Source: Syntrophomonas sp. UBA5314
GTDB taxonomy: Bacteria; Bacillota; Syntrophomonadia; Syntrophomonadales; Syntrophomonadaceae
NCBI GenBank assembly: GCA_002410325.1
Contig: DHRK01000007.1
Coordinates: forward strand, 88,318-152,317
Direction of reading: 5' to 3'
Length of the DNA stretch: 64,000 nucleotides
The first letter of the stretch is position 1. Every line of letters starts with the position of its first letter. Under the pieces are notes generated by a model, which was not told the DNA's origin, did not search any database, and saw nothing but the letters and a program-made list of their open reading frames with translations. Shown piece after piece: positions 33,362 through 42,202 of this stretch. The position numbers and the translations under genes were made by a program.

Positions 33362-34588
33362 TTAGTCTATGGTCTTGATAATGCCGGCAACGCCGATTCC
33401 GCCGCCGCAGCACATAGTAGACAGGCCCAATTTGCCGTTGGTGCGCTCCAATCCGTATAAGAGCTTGGTGGTGATTATACAGCCGCTGCCCCCCAGCGGA
33501 TGGCCCAGAGCAATGGCGCCTCCGAACATATTGACATGGCTGTCCAGCCACTCTTTGTCAACGTCCCAGTCATTCATCCATTCTCTGTATACGGCCAGGC
33601 TCTGACCGGCGAAGGCCTCGTTGAGTTCAACCAGATCCATGTCTTTCAAGACCAGACCGGCTTTCCCCATGGCGATTTGAACTGCCGGAACCGGACCGCG
33701 GCCCATTATGGAAGGATCAACACCGGCTATGCCGCCGGCTGTAAAATAAGCCCGGGGCTTGATGCCCAGTTCTTCAGCTTTTTCCTTAGACATGAGAATG
33801 GCCATGGCCGCCCCGTCGTTTCTTCCCGAGGAATTGGCGGCGGTAACACTGCCATCCTTTTTAAAGACCGGTTTTAGCTTGGCCATAGCTTCCAGAGTGG
33901 TTTCGCGCGGGTATTCATCCACTTTGAAGACGCCCTTGCTGCCGTCGGCCTTTTCATATTCAACCGGAATTATCTCGGCTACAAAATCACCATTGGCGAT
34001 GGCCTGCTTGGCCAGCACCTGGCTCCGGTATCCGAACTCGTCCTGTTCTTCCCGGGAGATATGGTGGATATCCACCAGATTTTCGGCGGTGATGCCCATG
34101 GGTATGTTGCCATACCTTTCCACCGGCGCGCCGCCCGGTCCGCCGGCAATAATGGCATCAAACAGGGTCAGATTGGCGGTGCCAAAACCCTGGTTGCTTT
34201 TGCCGCTTACGAAAAACTCGCCGGTGCTCATGGACTCTACTCCACCGGCTAATACCACATCGGCAAACCCGTTTTTAATAAACTCGTAGCCTTCGATCAT
34301 GGAAAGCAGACCCGAACCGCAGGCGACGGTAACCGTGGCCGCCGGCACTTCTTCGGGCAGACCGATGCCTAAAACCAGATTGCGGGCCATATTGGCGCAG
34401 ATGGTGTTTTGCTTTACCTGGCCCAGAAAGCAATAATCATACATTTCCGGCTTTACTTTGGCCTTATTGCGATCTACAATAGCCTTTGCCACCTGAGATA
34501 CCAGATCTATCGGTTTTACATTTTTCAAAGACCCGCCCATGGTGCCGATGGCACTTCTGGCCATGTCAATGATTACAACTTCACGCAT
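33362..34588 (-). CDS. acetyl-CoA acetyltransferase (thiolase)
   Basis: 408 residues with all active-site motifs: Cys90 (VACGSG), NEAFAGQ, GHPLGGSG and CCGGGIG. It should cleave a 3-ketoacyl-CoA. It forms a tight pair with the downstream degenerate thiolase. AGGAGGGATATA before the ATG. It is one of three full-length thiolases in this window besides the degenerate one, probably with different chain-length or branch preference. Confidence 0.9.
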   Translation of the reverse strand: MREVVIIDMARSAIGTMGGSLKNVKPIDLVSQVAKAIVDRNKAKVKPEMYDYCFLGQVKQNTICANMARNLVLGIGLPEEVPAATVTVACGSGLLSMIEGYEFIKNGFADVVLAGGVESMSTGEFFVSGKSNQGFGTANLTLFDAIIAGGPGGAPVERYGNIPMGITAENLVDIHHISREEQDEFGYRSQVLAKQAIANGDFVAEIIPVEYEKADGSKGVFKVDEYPRETTLEAMAKLKPVFKKDGSVTAANSSGRNDGAAMAILMSKEKAEELGIKPRAYFTAGGIAGVDPSIMGRGPVPAVQIAMGKAGLVLKDMDLVELNEAFAGQSLAVYREWMNDWDVDKEWLDSHVNMFGGAIALGHPLGGSGCIITTKLLYGLERTNGKLGLSTMCCGGGIGVAGIIKTID

Positions 34589-34626
34589 TATATCCCTCCT
34601 ATTTAGCTGGACAAAGCTTAGCCAGC

Positions 34627-35421
34627 CTATTTACCCTTGTATTCAGGCTTCCTTTTTTCAATGAAAGCGTGCATGCCTTCCTTTGCGTCTTCACTGCCAA
34701 AGATAGCCGCCCAGGAATCCTGCTCCACTCTCATGGCGGTTTCGTTGTCTGCGCCCCAGTTGGCGTTGATGACTGCTTTGAGCATTTTCAGCGTGAAGGG
34801 AGGCTTCTTGACCAATTTTTCAGCCCATTCTCTGGCCGTGCTCATTAATTCGGGGAGTGGAACTACCTTGTTAATAAGTCCAATCTCCAGAGCCGTCCGG
34901 GCGTCTATCATACCGCCCAAGAAGAGCATTTCCTTAGCTTTGCACATGGAAACGCTTTGCACCAGCCGATGGGTTGCCCCGCCGCCGGGAAAGATACCGA
35001 CATTGATCTCGGAGCAGGCAATTTTAGCATTCTCTGCGGCTATGCGCAGGTCGCACAACAATACGTTCTCCGCACCACCACCCATGGCATATCCCGCTAT
35101 AGCGGCAATAGTCGGTTTCGGCATATCCGCCAGGGCCCTTTGACCGGCACAGTTGAGGTCGGCGTGGGCCCGGGCGTCTACGACCGAATATTGAGAAATA
35201 GCCGGTAAATCCCCGCCGGCACTGAAAACCTTCTCGCCTCCGGTAAGGATTACCACCCTGACATCGGAGTCCTGCCCCAGGGCGGTAAATATCTCCAGCC
35301 GTTCCCGGTTTACTTCCATATTTATAGCATTTAGCACTTCCGGACGGTTAAACTGAACCGTGGCGATATGATTTTCCACGGTGACCAGCATGGTATTATA
35401 CTTCTTGTCCCTATATGACAA
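34627..35421 (-). CDS. enoyl-CoA hydratase/isomerase family protein (divergent clade, copy 2)
   Basis: 264 residues, TTG start supported by AAAAGGAGGTAGTATCCA (no ATG is in range). Both glutamates are kept (Glu118 in GGGAENV, Glu138 in CSEINVG), though the usual GQPE is CSE here. SAGGDLPAI forms the oxyanion hole. The N-terminus MSYRDKKYNTMLV matches the other two divergent copies. Role: hydration or isomerisation of an enoyl-CoA in the second beta-oxidation set. Confidence 0.85.
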   Translation of the reverse strand: MSYRDKKYNTMLVTVENHIATVQFNRPEVLNAINMEVNRERLEIFTALGQDSDVRVVILTGGEKVFSAGGDLPAISQYSVVDARAHADLNCAGQRALADMPKPTIAAIAGYAMGGGAENVLLCDLRIAAENAKIACSEINVGIFPGGGATHRLVQSVSMCKAKEMLFLGGMIDARTALEIGLINKVVPLPELMSTAREWAEKLVKKPPFTLKMLKAVINANWGADNETAMRVEQDSWAAIFGSEDAKEGMHAFIEKRKPEYKGK

Positions 35422-35463
35422 TGGATACTACCTCCTTTTCTGAGGTCTATAAACCGAAGGTTT

Positions 35464-35509
35464 TGGTTGCAGTCTATCCTTAAGGCCTTAAGCGGATAAA
35501 CCGCAACCA
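35464..35509. repeat. intergenic hairpin in the beta-oxidation operon
   Basis: TGGTTGC-AGTC-TATCC pairs with GGATA-AACC-GCAACCA (internal loop), enclosing the palindrome TTAAGGCCTTAA. It lies between the divergent hydratase and HBD genes. Confidence 0.5.
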
Positions 35510-35521
35510 TCATCTCCAACT

Positions 35522-36409
35522 TTAGAATTTGACGTCGGTTCTGGGTTTCTTTTCTCCCGAGCTGTAGTCATACCATCCCTTGCCGGTCTTGCGGCCTAGG
35601 TCGCCGGCGGTAACCAATTTTTCCAGGGTCAGGTTGGGAGCAAATTTGTTATCCTTGTATCCGGCATAGAGGGTGGAAAGCACGCTGTAGTTGACATCCA
35701 GACCAACGAAATCGGCCAGTTCAAAGGGACCCATGGGATGGTTGGCGCCCATCTTCATGGCTTTGTCGATATCTTCGATGGTGGCTACGCCTTCTTCCAG
35801 GCACTTGTAAGCTTCGCAGCGCATGGCTGAATTGATCCGGTTTACGATAAAGCCGGGAACATCTTTGGCAACCACGGTGGTTTTGCCCATCTTCTGAGCA
35901 ACTTCAGCAACGATGGCGATGGTCTCATCCGATGTCTTGATGGCCCGGATGAGCTCGCACAGTCGCATAACCGGCACCGGGCTGAAAAAATGCATGCCAA
36001 TGAACTTGGCCGGATTCTTCACTGCGGTGGCCAGTGAAGTGATGGGGATGGATGAGGTGTTGGTGGCTAAAATGCAGTCCTCCCTGCAAATGGCATCCAG
36101 TTTGGAGAAGATGTCTTTTTTGAGGTCGGCATTTTCATAAACAGCCTCAATTACCAGATCGACGTCAGCCGCATCATCAAGGGAACTGCTGGGCTTAATC
36201 AGGTTCATGGTGGCGTCCAGGGCTTCTTGAGTCATACTACCTTTATCCACCTTCTTGGCAAGAAGCTTTTTGATTCCGGCTATTCCCTTTTCCACTGCGG
36301 CGGGGGCAATGTCATAGAGATACATTTCATAGCCCGCCTGAGCGCCTACCTGGGCTATGCCAGCGCCCATAAAACCTGCTCCGACTACAAAGATTTTCTT
36401 AACTTCCAT
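35522..36409 (-). CDS. hbd: 3-hydroxyacyl-CoA dehydrogenase (HBD type)
   Basis: 295 residues: Rossmann motif VVGAGFMGAGIAQ, catalytic His140 in GMHFFSPVPVMRLCE, and the C-terminal LGRKTGKGWYDY. Slightly longer than the copy at 15892-16731, with a polar tail. It oxidises 3-hydroxyacyl-CoA with NAD+. AAGGAGGAAGCAAACC precedes the ATG. It lies between structured intergenic regions on both sides, so its expression may be adjusted separately within the operon. Confidence 0.92.
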   Translation of the reverse strand: MEVKKIFVVGAGFMGAGIAQVGAQAGYEMYLYDIAPAAVEKGIAGIKKLLAKKVDKGSMTQEALDATMNLIKPSSSLDDAADVDLVIEAVYENADLKKDIFSKLDAICREDCILATNTSSIPITSLATAVKNPAKFIGMHFFSPVPVMRLCELIRAIKTSDETIAIVAEVAQKMGKTTVVAKDVPGFIVNRINSAMRCEAYKCLEEGVATIEDIDKAMKMGANHPMGPFELADFVGLDVNYSVLSTLYAGYKDNKFAPNLTLEKLVTAGDLGRKTGKGWYDYSSGEKKPRTDVKF

Positions 36410-36481
36410 GGTTTGCTTCCTCCTTAATATTTACAATTAATAAACTACGTGAAATATTTCTTAAGGTGAAATATAAAAGCT

Positions 36482-36547
36482 TGCGGTTGGCGTATAACGC
36501 TTCTTGCTTCGATTAAAGTGCATTTTCTTCTTCAACTGCCAACCGCA
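36482..36547. repeat. intergenic long-loop hairpin
   Basis: TGCGGTTGGC (36482-36491) pairs with GCCAACCGCA (36538-36547); the loop contains a small GCGT-ATA-ACGC stem. It lies between the thiolase and HBD genes on the minus transcript. Confidence 0.5.
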
Positions 36548-36570
36548 CAGATTATAAAAGGGTCAAAGTT

Positions 36571-37755
36571 TTAGCCAACCCATTCCCAGATGGCGGCAAC
36601 ACCCTGGCCATGGCCAACGCACATGCTTTCCACCGCATACTTGGCGCCGTAGTAGGGCATCTCATGCATCAGGGTGGTGGCTATACGAGCTCCGGTGCAG
36701 CCCAGGGGATGACCAAGAGCAATTCCGCTGCCGCGGGGGTTTAATAACGGATGATTCCTGATGCCCAGCTCCTTGGTGCAGTAAACCGCCTGGGAGGCAA
36801 AGGCTTCATTGATTTCCCAGATATCGATTTGATCCATGGTCATTCCAGCCTGCTTTAAGACTAAGGGAATGGCAATTGCCGGACCAATGCCCATATAGAT
36901 GGGGTCAACGCCGATGGCCTTGAATCCCACCAGTTTCATTTTCGGTTTAAGACCCAATTCCTTGCATTTTTCTCCGCTAGCTACCAGGACACAGGCCGCC
37001 GCGTCATTGGTTTGGCTGGCGTTTCCGGCCGTAACCGTAGCCAGTTCGTCTTTTAAGAACACCGGTTCCATTTTAGCCAGGGTTTCCATGGTAGTGCCGG
37101 GTCTAATGCCTTGATCCTTAGCGGCTACCTGCTTGACCGTGCTGCCGTCTTTCTGAAGTACCTCGGCCTCAATAGGCAGGATTTCATCGTTGAACAAGCC
37201 CGCTTCTGTAGCTTTATGCGCCTTCTCATGGCTTTCTACGGCCATCTGGTCCTGTTCTTCCCTGGTAACGCCATACTTGCGGGCTACCATCTCAGCGGTC
37301 CAGCCCATGCCTTTAGCATTGTCGTCGGTAAACTCACCCAGGCGCGGGTTGTGTTCATTGCCGAAGCCCATGGGGACGTGGGTCATATGCTGAACGCCGC
37401 CAGCCAGGATCAGCTCTGAGCCCCAGCCCATATTGATCTCGGCCACCGCGTTGAAAATAGACTGCAGACCGGAAGAGCAGAACCGGTCCACCGTGCAGCC
37501 GGGAACGCTGTAAGGGAAGCCGGCCATGATTACCGCATATCGTCCGATGTTGCTGGCCATATCCTTAACCAGGGCGGTGCCGCCCAGAATTACTCCATCC
37601 AATTCTTCTTTCTTATCTTCCAGCCCTACCCGGCGCATAAGCTCATTCATCACTTTGGCTACCAGGTCGTCAGCTCTTACGTTGGCGAAGTATGAGTACT
37701 TGCCGGACTTGGCAATAGCGGTTCTACAACTTTCAACCAGATATATATCGCGCAT
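36571..37755 (-). CDS. thiolase, FadA/PcaF-like
   Basis: 394 residues with Cys93 in DRFCSSGLQS, NEAFASQ, GHPLGCTGAR and a final Cys in CVGHGQG, that is GHG instead of GGG. The CSSG and GHPLGCTGAR variants are usual for the longer-chain 3-ketoacyl-CoA thiolase branch rather than acetoacetyl-CoA thiolase. It lies 21 bases after the 600-residue acyl-CoA dehydrogenase, as FadA/FadE pairs often do. GGGAAAGGGGAATTTCC precedes the ATG. Confidence 0.9.
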   Translation of the reverse strand: MRDIYLVESCRTAIAKSGKYSYFANVRADDLVAKVMNELMRRVGLEDKKEELDGVILGGTALVKDMASNIGRYAVIMAGFPYSVPGCTVDRFCSSGLQSIFNAVAEINMGWGSELILAGGVQHMTHVPMGFGNEHNPRLGEFTDDNAKGMGWTAEMVARKYGVTREEQDQMAVESHEKAHKATEAGLFNDEILPIEAEVLQKDGSTVKQVAAKDQGIRPGTTMETLAKMEPVFLKDELATVTAGNASQTNDAAACVLVASGEKCKELGLKPKMKLVGFKAIGVDPIYMGIGPAIAIPLVLKQAGMTMDQIDIWEINEAFASQAVYCTKELGIRNHPLLNPRGSGIALGHPLGCTGARIATTLMHEMPYYGAKYAVESMCVGHGQGVAAIWEWVG

Positions 37756-37776
37756 GGAAATTCCCCTTTCCCCAAA

Positions 37777-39606
37777 TTAGTTAATGATCAAGGCTTCTTC
37801 CGGAACCTCTAAAACAGTGGTATCGGCATCTTTGATAACCGTGGCCAGGGTAAATACGTTGGGCAGGATGTTGTTGGCATAGTAGCGAGCGCTGGCCAAC
37901 TTGCCGTTATAGAAGTTCATGTCATAATGATCGGCCGGCAGCCCGGCCACAATTTTCTTGACCGTGAGCGCTTGTTCCAGCAGGCACATGGCCACATAGA
38001 GCTGGGCGAAGACGAACAGGGTACGAATGGCAAAGACGTTGATTAACTGGGCCTTTTCCGCCTTGTTGGCATGCCAGGAGTAAATCAAGCTCATGAGCTC
38101 TTCCGCGCAATGGTAGGCCTTTTCAAGATTGGCAAACTCTTTAGCCAATCCGTCGGTATGCTTATTGTTGTCTATAAAGGATTTGATACTGGCCATCCAC
38201 TTTTTAAAAGGCTCACCGTTTTCCATGGTCATCTTACGCCCTACCAGGTCGTTGCCATGGATGAAGGAGGTGCCTTCCCAGATAGTCAGAACCTTGGAGT
38301 CGCGCAAATACTGCTCGACCGGGTACTCTTTGGTATATCCCACCCCGCCCAGAACCTGAATGGCTTCGGCGGTCATTAAGGCTGCGGTTTCGCTGCCGTA
38401 GCACTTGACCAGCGGGGTGAGTATAGCGGCTACATCTTCGCATTCTTTGGCTTTGGCCTTGTCTTCCGGCTTGGAGTTTTCAGCTATATCAAGATTCCAG
38501 AAGCCCTTGAAGATCATAGCCCGGACGCCTTCGGTATGGGCCTTCATGTCCAGCAGCATCCTTCTGACATCATCATGCTTGATGATGGCTACCCGTTCCC
38601 CTTTGATATAGCCCTGGATGCGATCGATGGCGTACTGGGAAGCCAGGGCGTAGGCGGCCGAAGCCTGGTTGTTGGCGTTGTGCCCGGTTCCAATGCGGGA
38701 TTCGTTCATCATGTTGAACATCATCATCAGGCCCTTGGAGCGTCCTTTTTCATCGGGAGCCGATCCCACTTGGATGCCGTAGCATTCGTCGTTTTCACCG
38801 AAATTGAGCATACAGGTGGCCGAACCGTTGAGTCCCATCTTATGCTCAATGGCGATAGTGGTTACGTCATTGGACTTGCCCAGACTGCCGTCTTCGTTGA
38901 CCCATATTTTCGGTACAATATATAAACCCAAACCGGCCGAGCCTTTGGCGCCCTGCGGGGGGCGGGCCAGAACCATGTGAATGGTGTTTTCGCACATGGA
39001 GCCGTCACCGGCGGTAATAAACATTTTGGTCCCTTTGATCTTCCAGATCCGGGGGTCTTCGGTGGGATAAGACCTGGTCAGGGCGTCGCCCACGTCGGAC
39101 CCGGCGGAAGGTTCGGTCAAGTTCATGGTTCCCTGCCAGTCTCCGCCGATCATTTTGGGAACGAATCTTTCCCGGTCGGCTTCGGTGCCGAATTTGATAA
39201 TCAGGTTGGCGGCTCCGGAGGTCAATTTGATATTGGAACCCATGGCCGGACAAGCCGCAGCTATCATCTCAGCCACCGCTTTGTAGAGAATCAAGGGCAT
39301 GCCGCCGTCTACTTCCACGCATTCACTGCTGGAACCCCAGCCGTTTTGCTGCAAAAAGCGAAATACTTCTTGGTATCCGGGAGGATTGGTGACAACCCCA
39401 TTTTCGAACTTGACCGGGTTTTTGTCGCCTTCAACATTGATCGGGCTTACCACTTCCCGGGCCACTTTATAGCCTTCGGTTAAAATGGCGTCAACGTCGT
39501 CAACGCTAAAATATTCTTTGAAACGGTCCAGGGCGAATACTTCATCTGAAGGAAGCCATTCTTTTAAGATGAATTTCAAGTCGCGAACGTTGTATTTGTA
39601 TTCCAT
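37777..39606 (-). CDS. long acyl-CoA dehydrogenase (DmdC/FadE-like, ~600 residues)
   Basis: 609 residues: a short N-terminal extension, the three ACAD domains with MNLTEPSAGSDVGD and the catalytic Glu in VLTIWEGTSFIHGNDLVGRKM, and a C-terminal helical extension of about 150 residues. This is the DmdC-like long ACAD class common in anaerobic fatty-acid degraders. It should oxidise an acyl-CoA and pass electrons to ETF. No etfAB lies in this window. TAGGAGGATAACTTAC precedes the ATG. Substrate chain length is not readable. Confidence 0.9.
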   Translation of the reverse strand: MEYKYNVRDLKFILKEWLPSDEVFALDRFKEYFSVDDVDAILTEGYKVAREVVSPINVEGDKNPVKFENGVVTNPPGYQEVFRFLQQNGWGSSSECVEVDGGMPLILYKAVAEMIAAACPAMGSNIKLTSGAANLIIKFGTEADRERFVPKMIGGDWQGTMNLTEPSAGSDVGDALTRSYPTEDPRIWKIKGTKMFITAGDGSMCENTIHMVLARPPQGAKGSAGLGLYIVPKIWVNEDGSLGKSNDVTTIAIEHKMGLNGSATCMLNFGENDECYGIQVGSAPDEKGRSKGLMMMFNMMNESRIGTGHNANNQASAAYALASQYAIDRIQGYIKGERVAIIKHDDVRRMLLDMKAHTEGVRAMIFKGFWNLDIAENSKPEDKAKAKECEDVAAILTPLVKCYGSETAALMTAEAIQVLGGVGYTKEYPVEQYLRDSKVLTIWEGTSFIHGNDLVGRKMTMENGEPFKKWMASIKSFIDNNKHTDGLAKEFANLEKAYHCAEELMSLIYSWHANKAEKAQLINVFAIRTLFVFAQLYVAMCLLEQALTVKKIVAGLPADHYDMNFYNGKLASARYYANNILPNVFTLATVIKDADTTVLEVPEEALIIN

Positions 39607-39627
39607 GTAAGTTATCCTCCTAATTTA

Positions 39628-40422
39628 CTACTCCCCGGTGTATACGGGTTTGCGTTTTTCCAGGAAAGCATTCATTCCCTCTTTGGCGTCCTTGGTTCCA
39701 AAGGTCATGGACCAGCCATGGGTTTCAATCTGCAACCCCTTTTCCAGGCTGCTGCTCCAGGCCGCGTTCAGAGCTTCCTTGGCCATCCGCAGGGAAAAAG
39801 CGGGTTTTTGCGCCAGCTGCCGGGCCAGTTTCATGGTAGTTTCTTTTAACTCGGCCAGAGGAACCACCTTATTTACCAAGCCATAATTCAAGGCCGTTTG
39901 TGCATCAAACATCTGCCCGGTAAAAACCAGTTCCTTGGCCTGGCAAAGCGATATATGCTGGGGTAGCCTCTGGGTTGCGCCTCCCCCGGGGAATATCCCG
40001 ACATTGATCTCCGGCAAGGCAAATTTGGCATTGTCGGCGGCAATTCGTATGTCGCAGCACAGGGCGTTTTCAAAGCCGCCCCCCATGCAAACTCCAGCTA
40101 TCATGGCAATGGTAGGCTTGGGAAGGTTGGTAAGGGTCAGGCCGCCCTGCACATTCTTATCAATAAATTCGCGGGCTTCTTTAACCCCGTAATGGACCAT
40201 GGACGCCAGGTCCCCGCCGGCGCTGTAGGCTCTTTCATTGCCGGTCATGATCAGCACTTTAATCTCCGGGTCCTGGCCCGCTTCAAATATGGCTTCGCTG
40301 CGCTCAACAACCAGCTGGGCATTGGCCGCATTCAGTGCCTCCGGACGATTGTACTGGATTATGGCTATATCGTCTTCAATGGTGACTTTGATGCATTGGT
40401 AATCTTTGTCGCGGTATGACAT
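39628..40422 (-). CDS. enoyl-CoA hydratase/isomerase family protein (divergent clade, copy 3)
   Basis: 264 residues from the ATG at 40422, with GAGGAGGGTGACA before it; a GTG two codons upstream is too close to the site. SAGGDLASM and both glutamates (GGGFENAL, ALPEINVG) are present. Starts MSYRDKDYQCIKV like the other two copies. It is the first gene of the second large beta-oxidation set, 320 bases downstream of the symporter gene. Confidence 0.87.
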   Translation of the reverse strand: MSYRDKDYQCIKVTIEDDIAIIQYNRPEALNAANAQLVVERSEAIFEAGQDPEIKVLIMTGNERAYSAGGDLASMVHYGVKEAREFIDKNVQGGLTLTNLPKPTIAMIAGVCMGGGFENALCCDIRIAADNAKFALPEINVGIFPGGGATQRLPQHISLCQAKELVFTGQMFDAQTALNYGLVNKVVPLAELKETTMKLARQLAQKPAFSLRMAKEALNAAWSSSLEKGLQIETHGWSMTFGTKDAKEGMNAFLEKRKPVYTGE

Positions 40423-40741
40423 TGTCACCCTCCTCTCCGGATATTGTTATATAATTCACGAATCAAGTCGCCTATTAAAAAACAAACCGTGGAAATAACA
40501 ACATTTAAGCTATTGGAACTGACCGACTGCATGTATTTAACCGCTGATCATCCTCGATTCATTTTTAGCCTTGCCCCATCTGTCTATTGATAGCAGTACT
40601 AATAAAGCGAACGCTTAACGAGTCTGGTAGTTAGGGGAGGGCCGGGGAACTATCTGCTCCACAAGCCGCACCACCAACTCCAAACTTCCTAATAACCCTG
40701 TCGCCAAAGTCCCATTCCTGACGATTTGGGCAGAAGTTGTA
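40423..40741. other. intergenic before the second beta-oxidation set
   Basis: No gene. On the minus strand TGGAGTTGGTGGTGCG (40667-40682) keeps GG and GC at -24/-12 spacing but otherwise fits sigma-54 poorly. No GTGTAYG palindrome is present. AAGCGAACGCTT at about 40606 is a small palindrome. Read-through from the operon upstream is possible because I see no clear terminator after the symporter gene. Confidence 0.35.
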
Positions 40742-42160
40742 TTACAATTTACCTACCGCTTCCGCTTCCGCCAGAGCCTCTTGATATACCTCATACCCAT
40801 CGGATACCGGCTTCTTCGCCATTAAGGTCAGGACTACCAGGATGGGAACTCCAACTGCCAGCGAGGGCCATAGCGAGGTGCAATAGGGATTGCCGGAAAA
40901 ATGCCACACCGCCGCTACAATACCGCCAACCAGTATGGACCAGAAAGCGGCCCGGCTGTCAACCCGCGGCCAGAATATGGCTACTAGCAACACCAATCCA
41001 GCAATGGCTCGAATCTGAAAAGCACCGGCCATCTGCCCCAGTATGGACCCGGCATGCATGCCGAAATAGGTCGCTAAGAGACCGACTATAGTCATAGCTA
41101 TACGGGAAAACATCAGCCGTTCTTTTTCATCTGCACTCGGTTTGAACAACTTGTAGACATCCTCACTGAGCATGGTACTGGTAAGCAGCAATAATGACGG
41201 ACCGGTGGACAAAATTGCTGCCAGTATGCCCATGGAAGCCAAAACCGCAAAAGTCGGCCCCAATGAGTTGGCCACCGTATAAAGGATACTTCCACTAGCG
41301 GCATTAGGCAGCATGACTTTACCAACTACACCAATGATTGCCGGAAAGCAAGCAAATATTAATGTTAGTACTGCGGCCCAGGTGAATCCTTGCTTATATG
41401 ACTGTTCATCTCTGGCTCCAAAAATTGCAGCTATTAGCACCGAAGCCGCAAAGAAAGACAATGCCGTACCTATTACCCAGCCCGCCATGGTCAACAGGTC
41501 AGGCTGATCCATCTGGAAAAATGTGGGGGGGAGCGAAGCCTGCATATGCCCTAAACCGCCTGCCCATTTCACAGCGACAAAAGCCACTGTACCCAAACCA
41601 ACGTACATTACAATGGTATGCAGCGCGTTCATCCAGGCCATGCCCTTCATTCCACCCGTAATACACAAGATAATGAACAGAATTCCCAGTATCCAGGTAA
41701 TCATCGTCTTGTCGACACCCAGCAGCGGCGCCAGTATATTACCCGCGGCCACCGGCTGCATAGCAAAAAGAATTGCGTAAACCAAAACCAGCACAAACAT
41801 CATTACCATTCTGGTTTTGGCATCGAATCTTGCGGCATAAACCTGGGGCACCGATACGGAATTGAATTTATTGCCGATAACCCGGTAGAATTTTGCGGCA
41901 GTCAGCAGAACTACTATACAACCGATGCTCATGCCCCAGTTGACCCATACCGCCGATATTCCGAATTGAAAAGCCTGGGCGGCATTGCCGACCGTGCCTG
42001 CACCGGCGATAATTTCCGCAAAGAGCAGGGGGATAATCAACATTGCGCCCAAATCTTTTTTGGCAACGAAATACCCGGCTAGAGTGCTCTTTTGCCTCAT
42101 CATATAGAAACCGATGCCCGTAGTTATTGCAAAATACGCTAATACGCATGCTATAACCAT
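40742..42160 (-). CDS. sodium:solute symporter (SSS family)
   Basis: 472 residues with about thirteen spans. The pattern YFVAKKDLGAMLIIPLLFAEIIAGAGTVGNAAQAFQFG near the start and ASMGILAAILSTGPSLLLLTSTMLSEDVYKLF in the second half are typical SSS (SLC5) motifs, including the small/hydroxyl residues of the Na2 site. It should take up an organic acid or similar solute with Na+. It follows the CoA-transferase in a sigma-54 operon, so the pair may import and activate the same carboxylate. AAGAAGGGGTG precedes the ATG. Confidence 0.88.
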   Translation of the reverse strand: MVIACVLAYFAITTGIGFYMMRQKSTLAGYFVAKKDLGAMLIIPLLFAEIIAGAGTVGNAAQAFQFGISAVWVNWGMSIGCIVVLLTAAKFYRVIGNKFNSVSVPQVYAARFDAKTRMVMMFVLVLVYAILFAMQPVAAGNILAPLLGVDKTMITWILGILFIILCITGGMKGMAWMNALHTIVMYVGLGTVAFVAVKWAGGLGHMQASLPPTFFQMDQPDLLTMAGWVIGTALSFFAASVLIAAIFGARDEQSYKQGFTWAAVLTLIFACFPAIIGVVGKVMLPNAASGSILYTVANSLGPTFAVLASMGILAAILSTGPSLLLLTSTMLSEDVYKLFKPSADEKERLMFSRIAMTIVGLLATYFGMHAGSILGQMAGAFQIRAIAGLVLLVAIFWPRVDSRAAFWSILVGGIVAAVWHFSGNPYCTSLWPSLAVGVPILVVLTLMAKKPVSDGYEVYQEALAEAEAVGKL

Positions 42161-42202
42161 AAAAATCCAACACCCCTTCTTGTTTATTTAAAACGTCGGG
42201 TT

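Noticed and set aside
40667..40682. Possible sigma-54 promoter for the second beta-oxidation operon
   Set aside because: Only GG and GC fit; the other consensus positions do not, and no enhancer palindrome is near.
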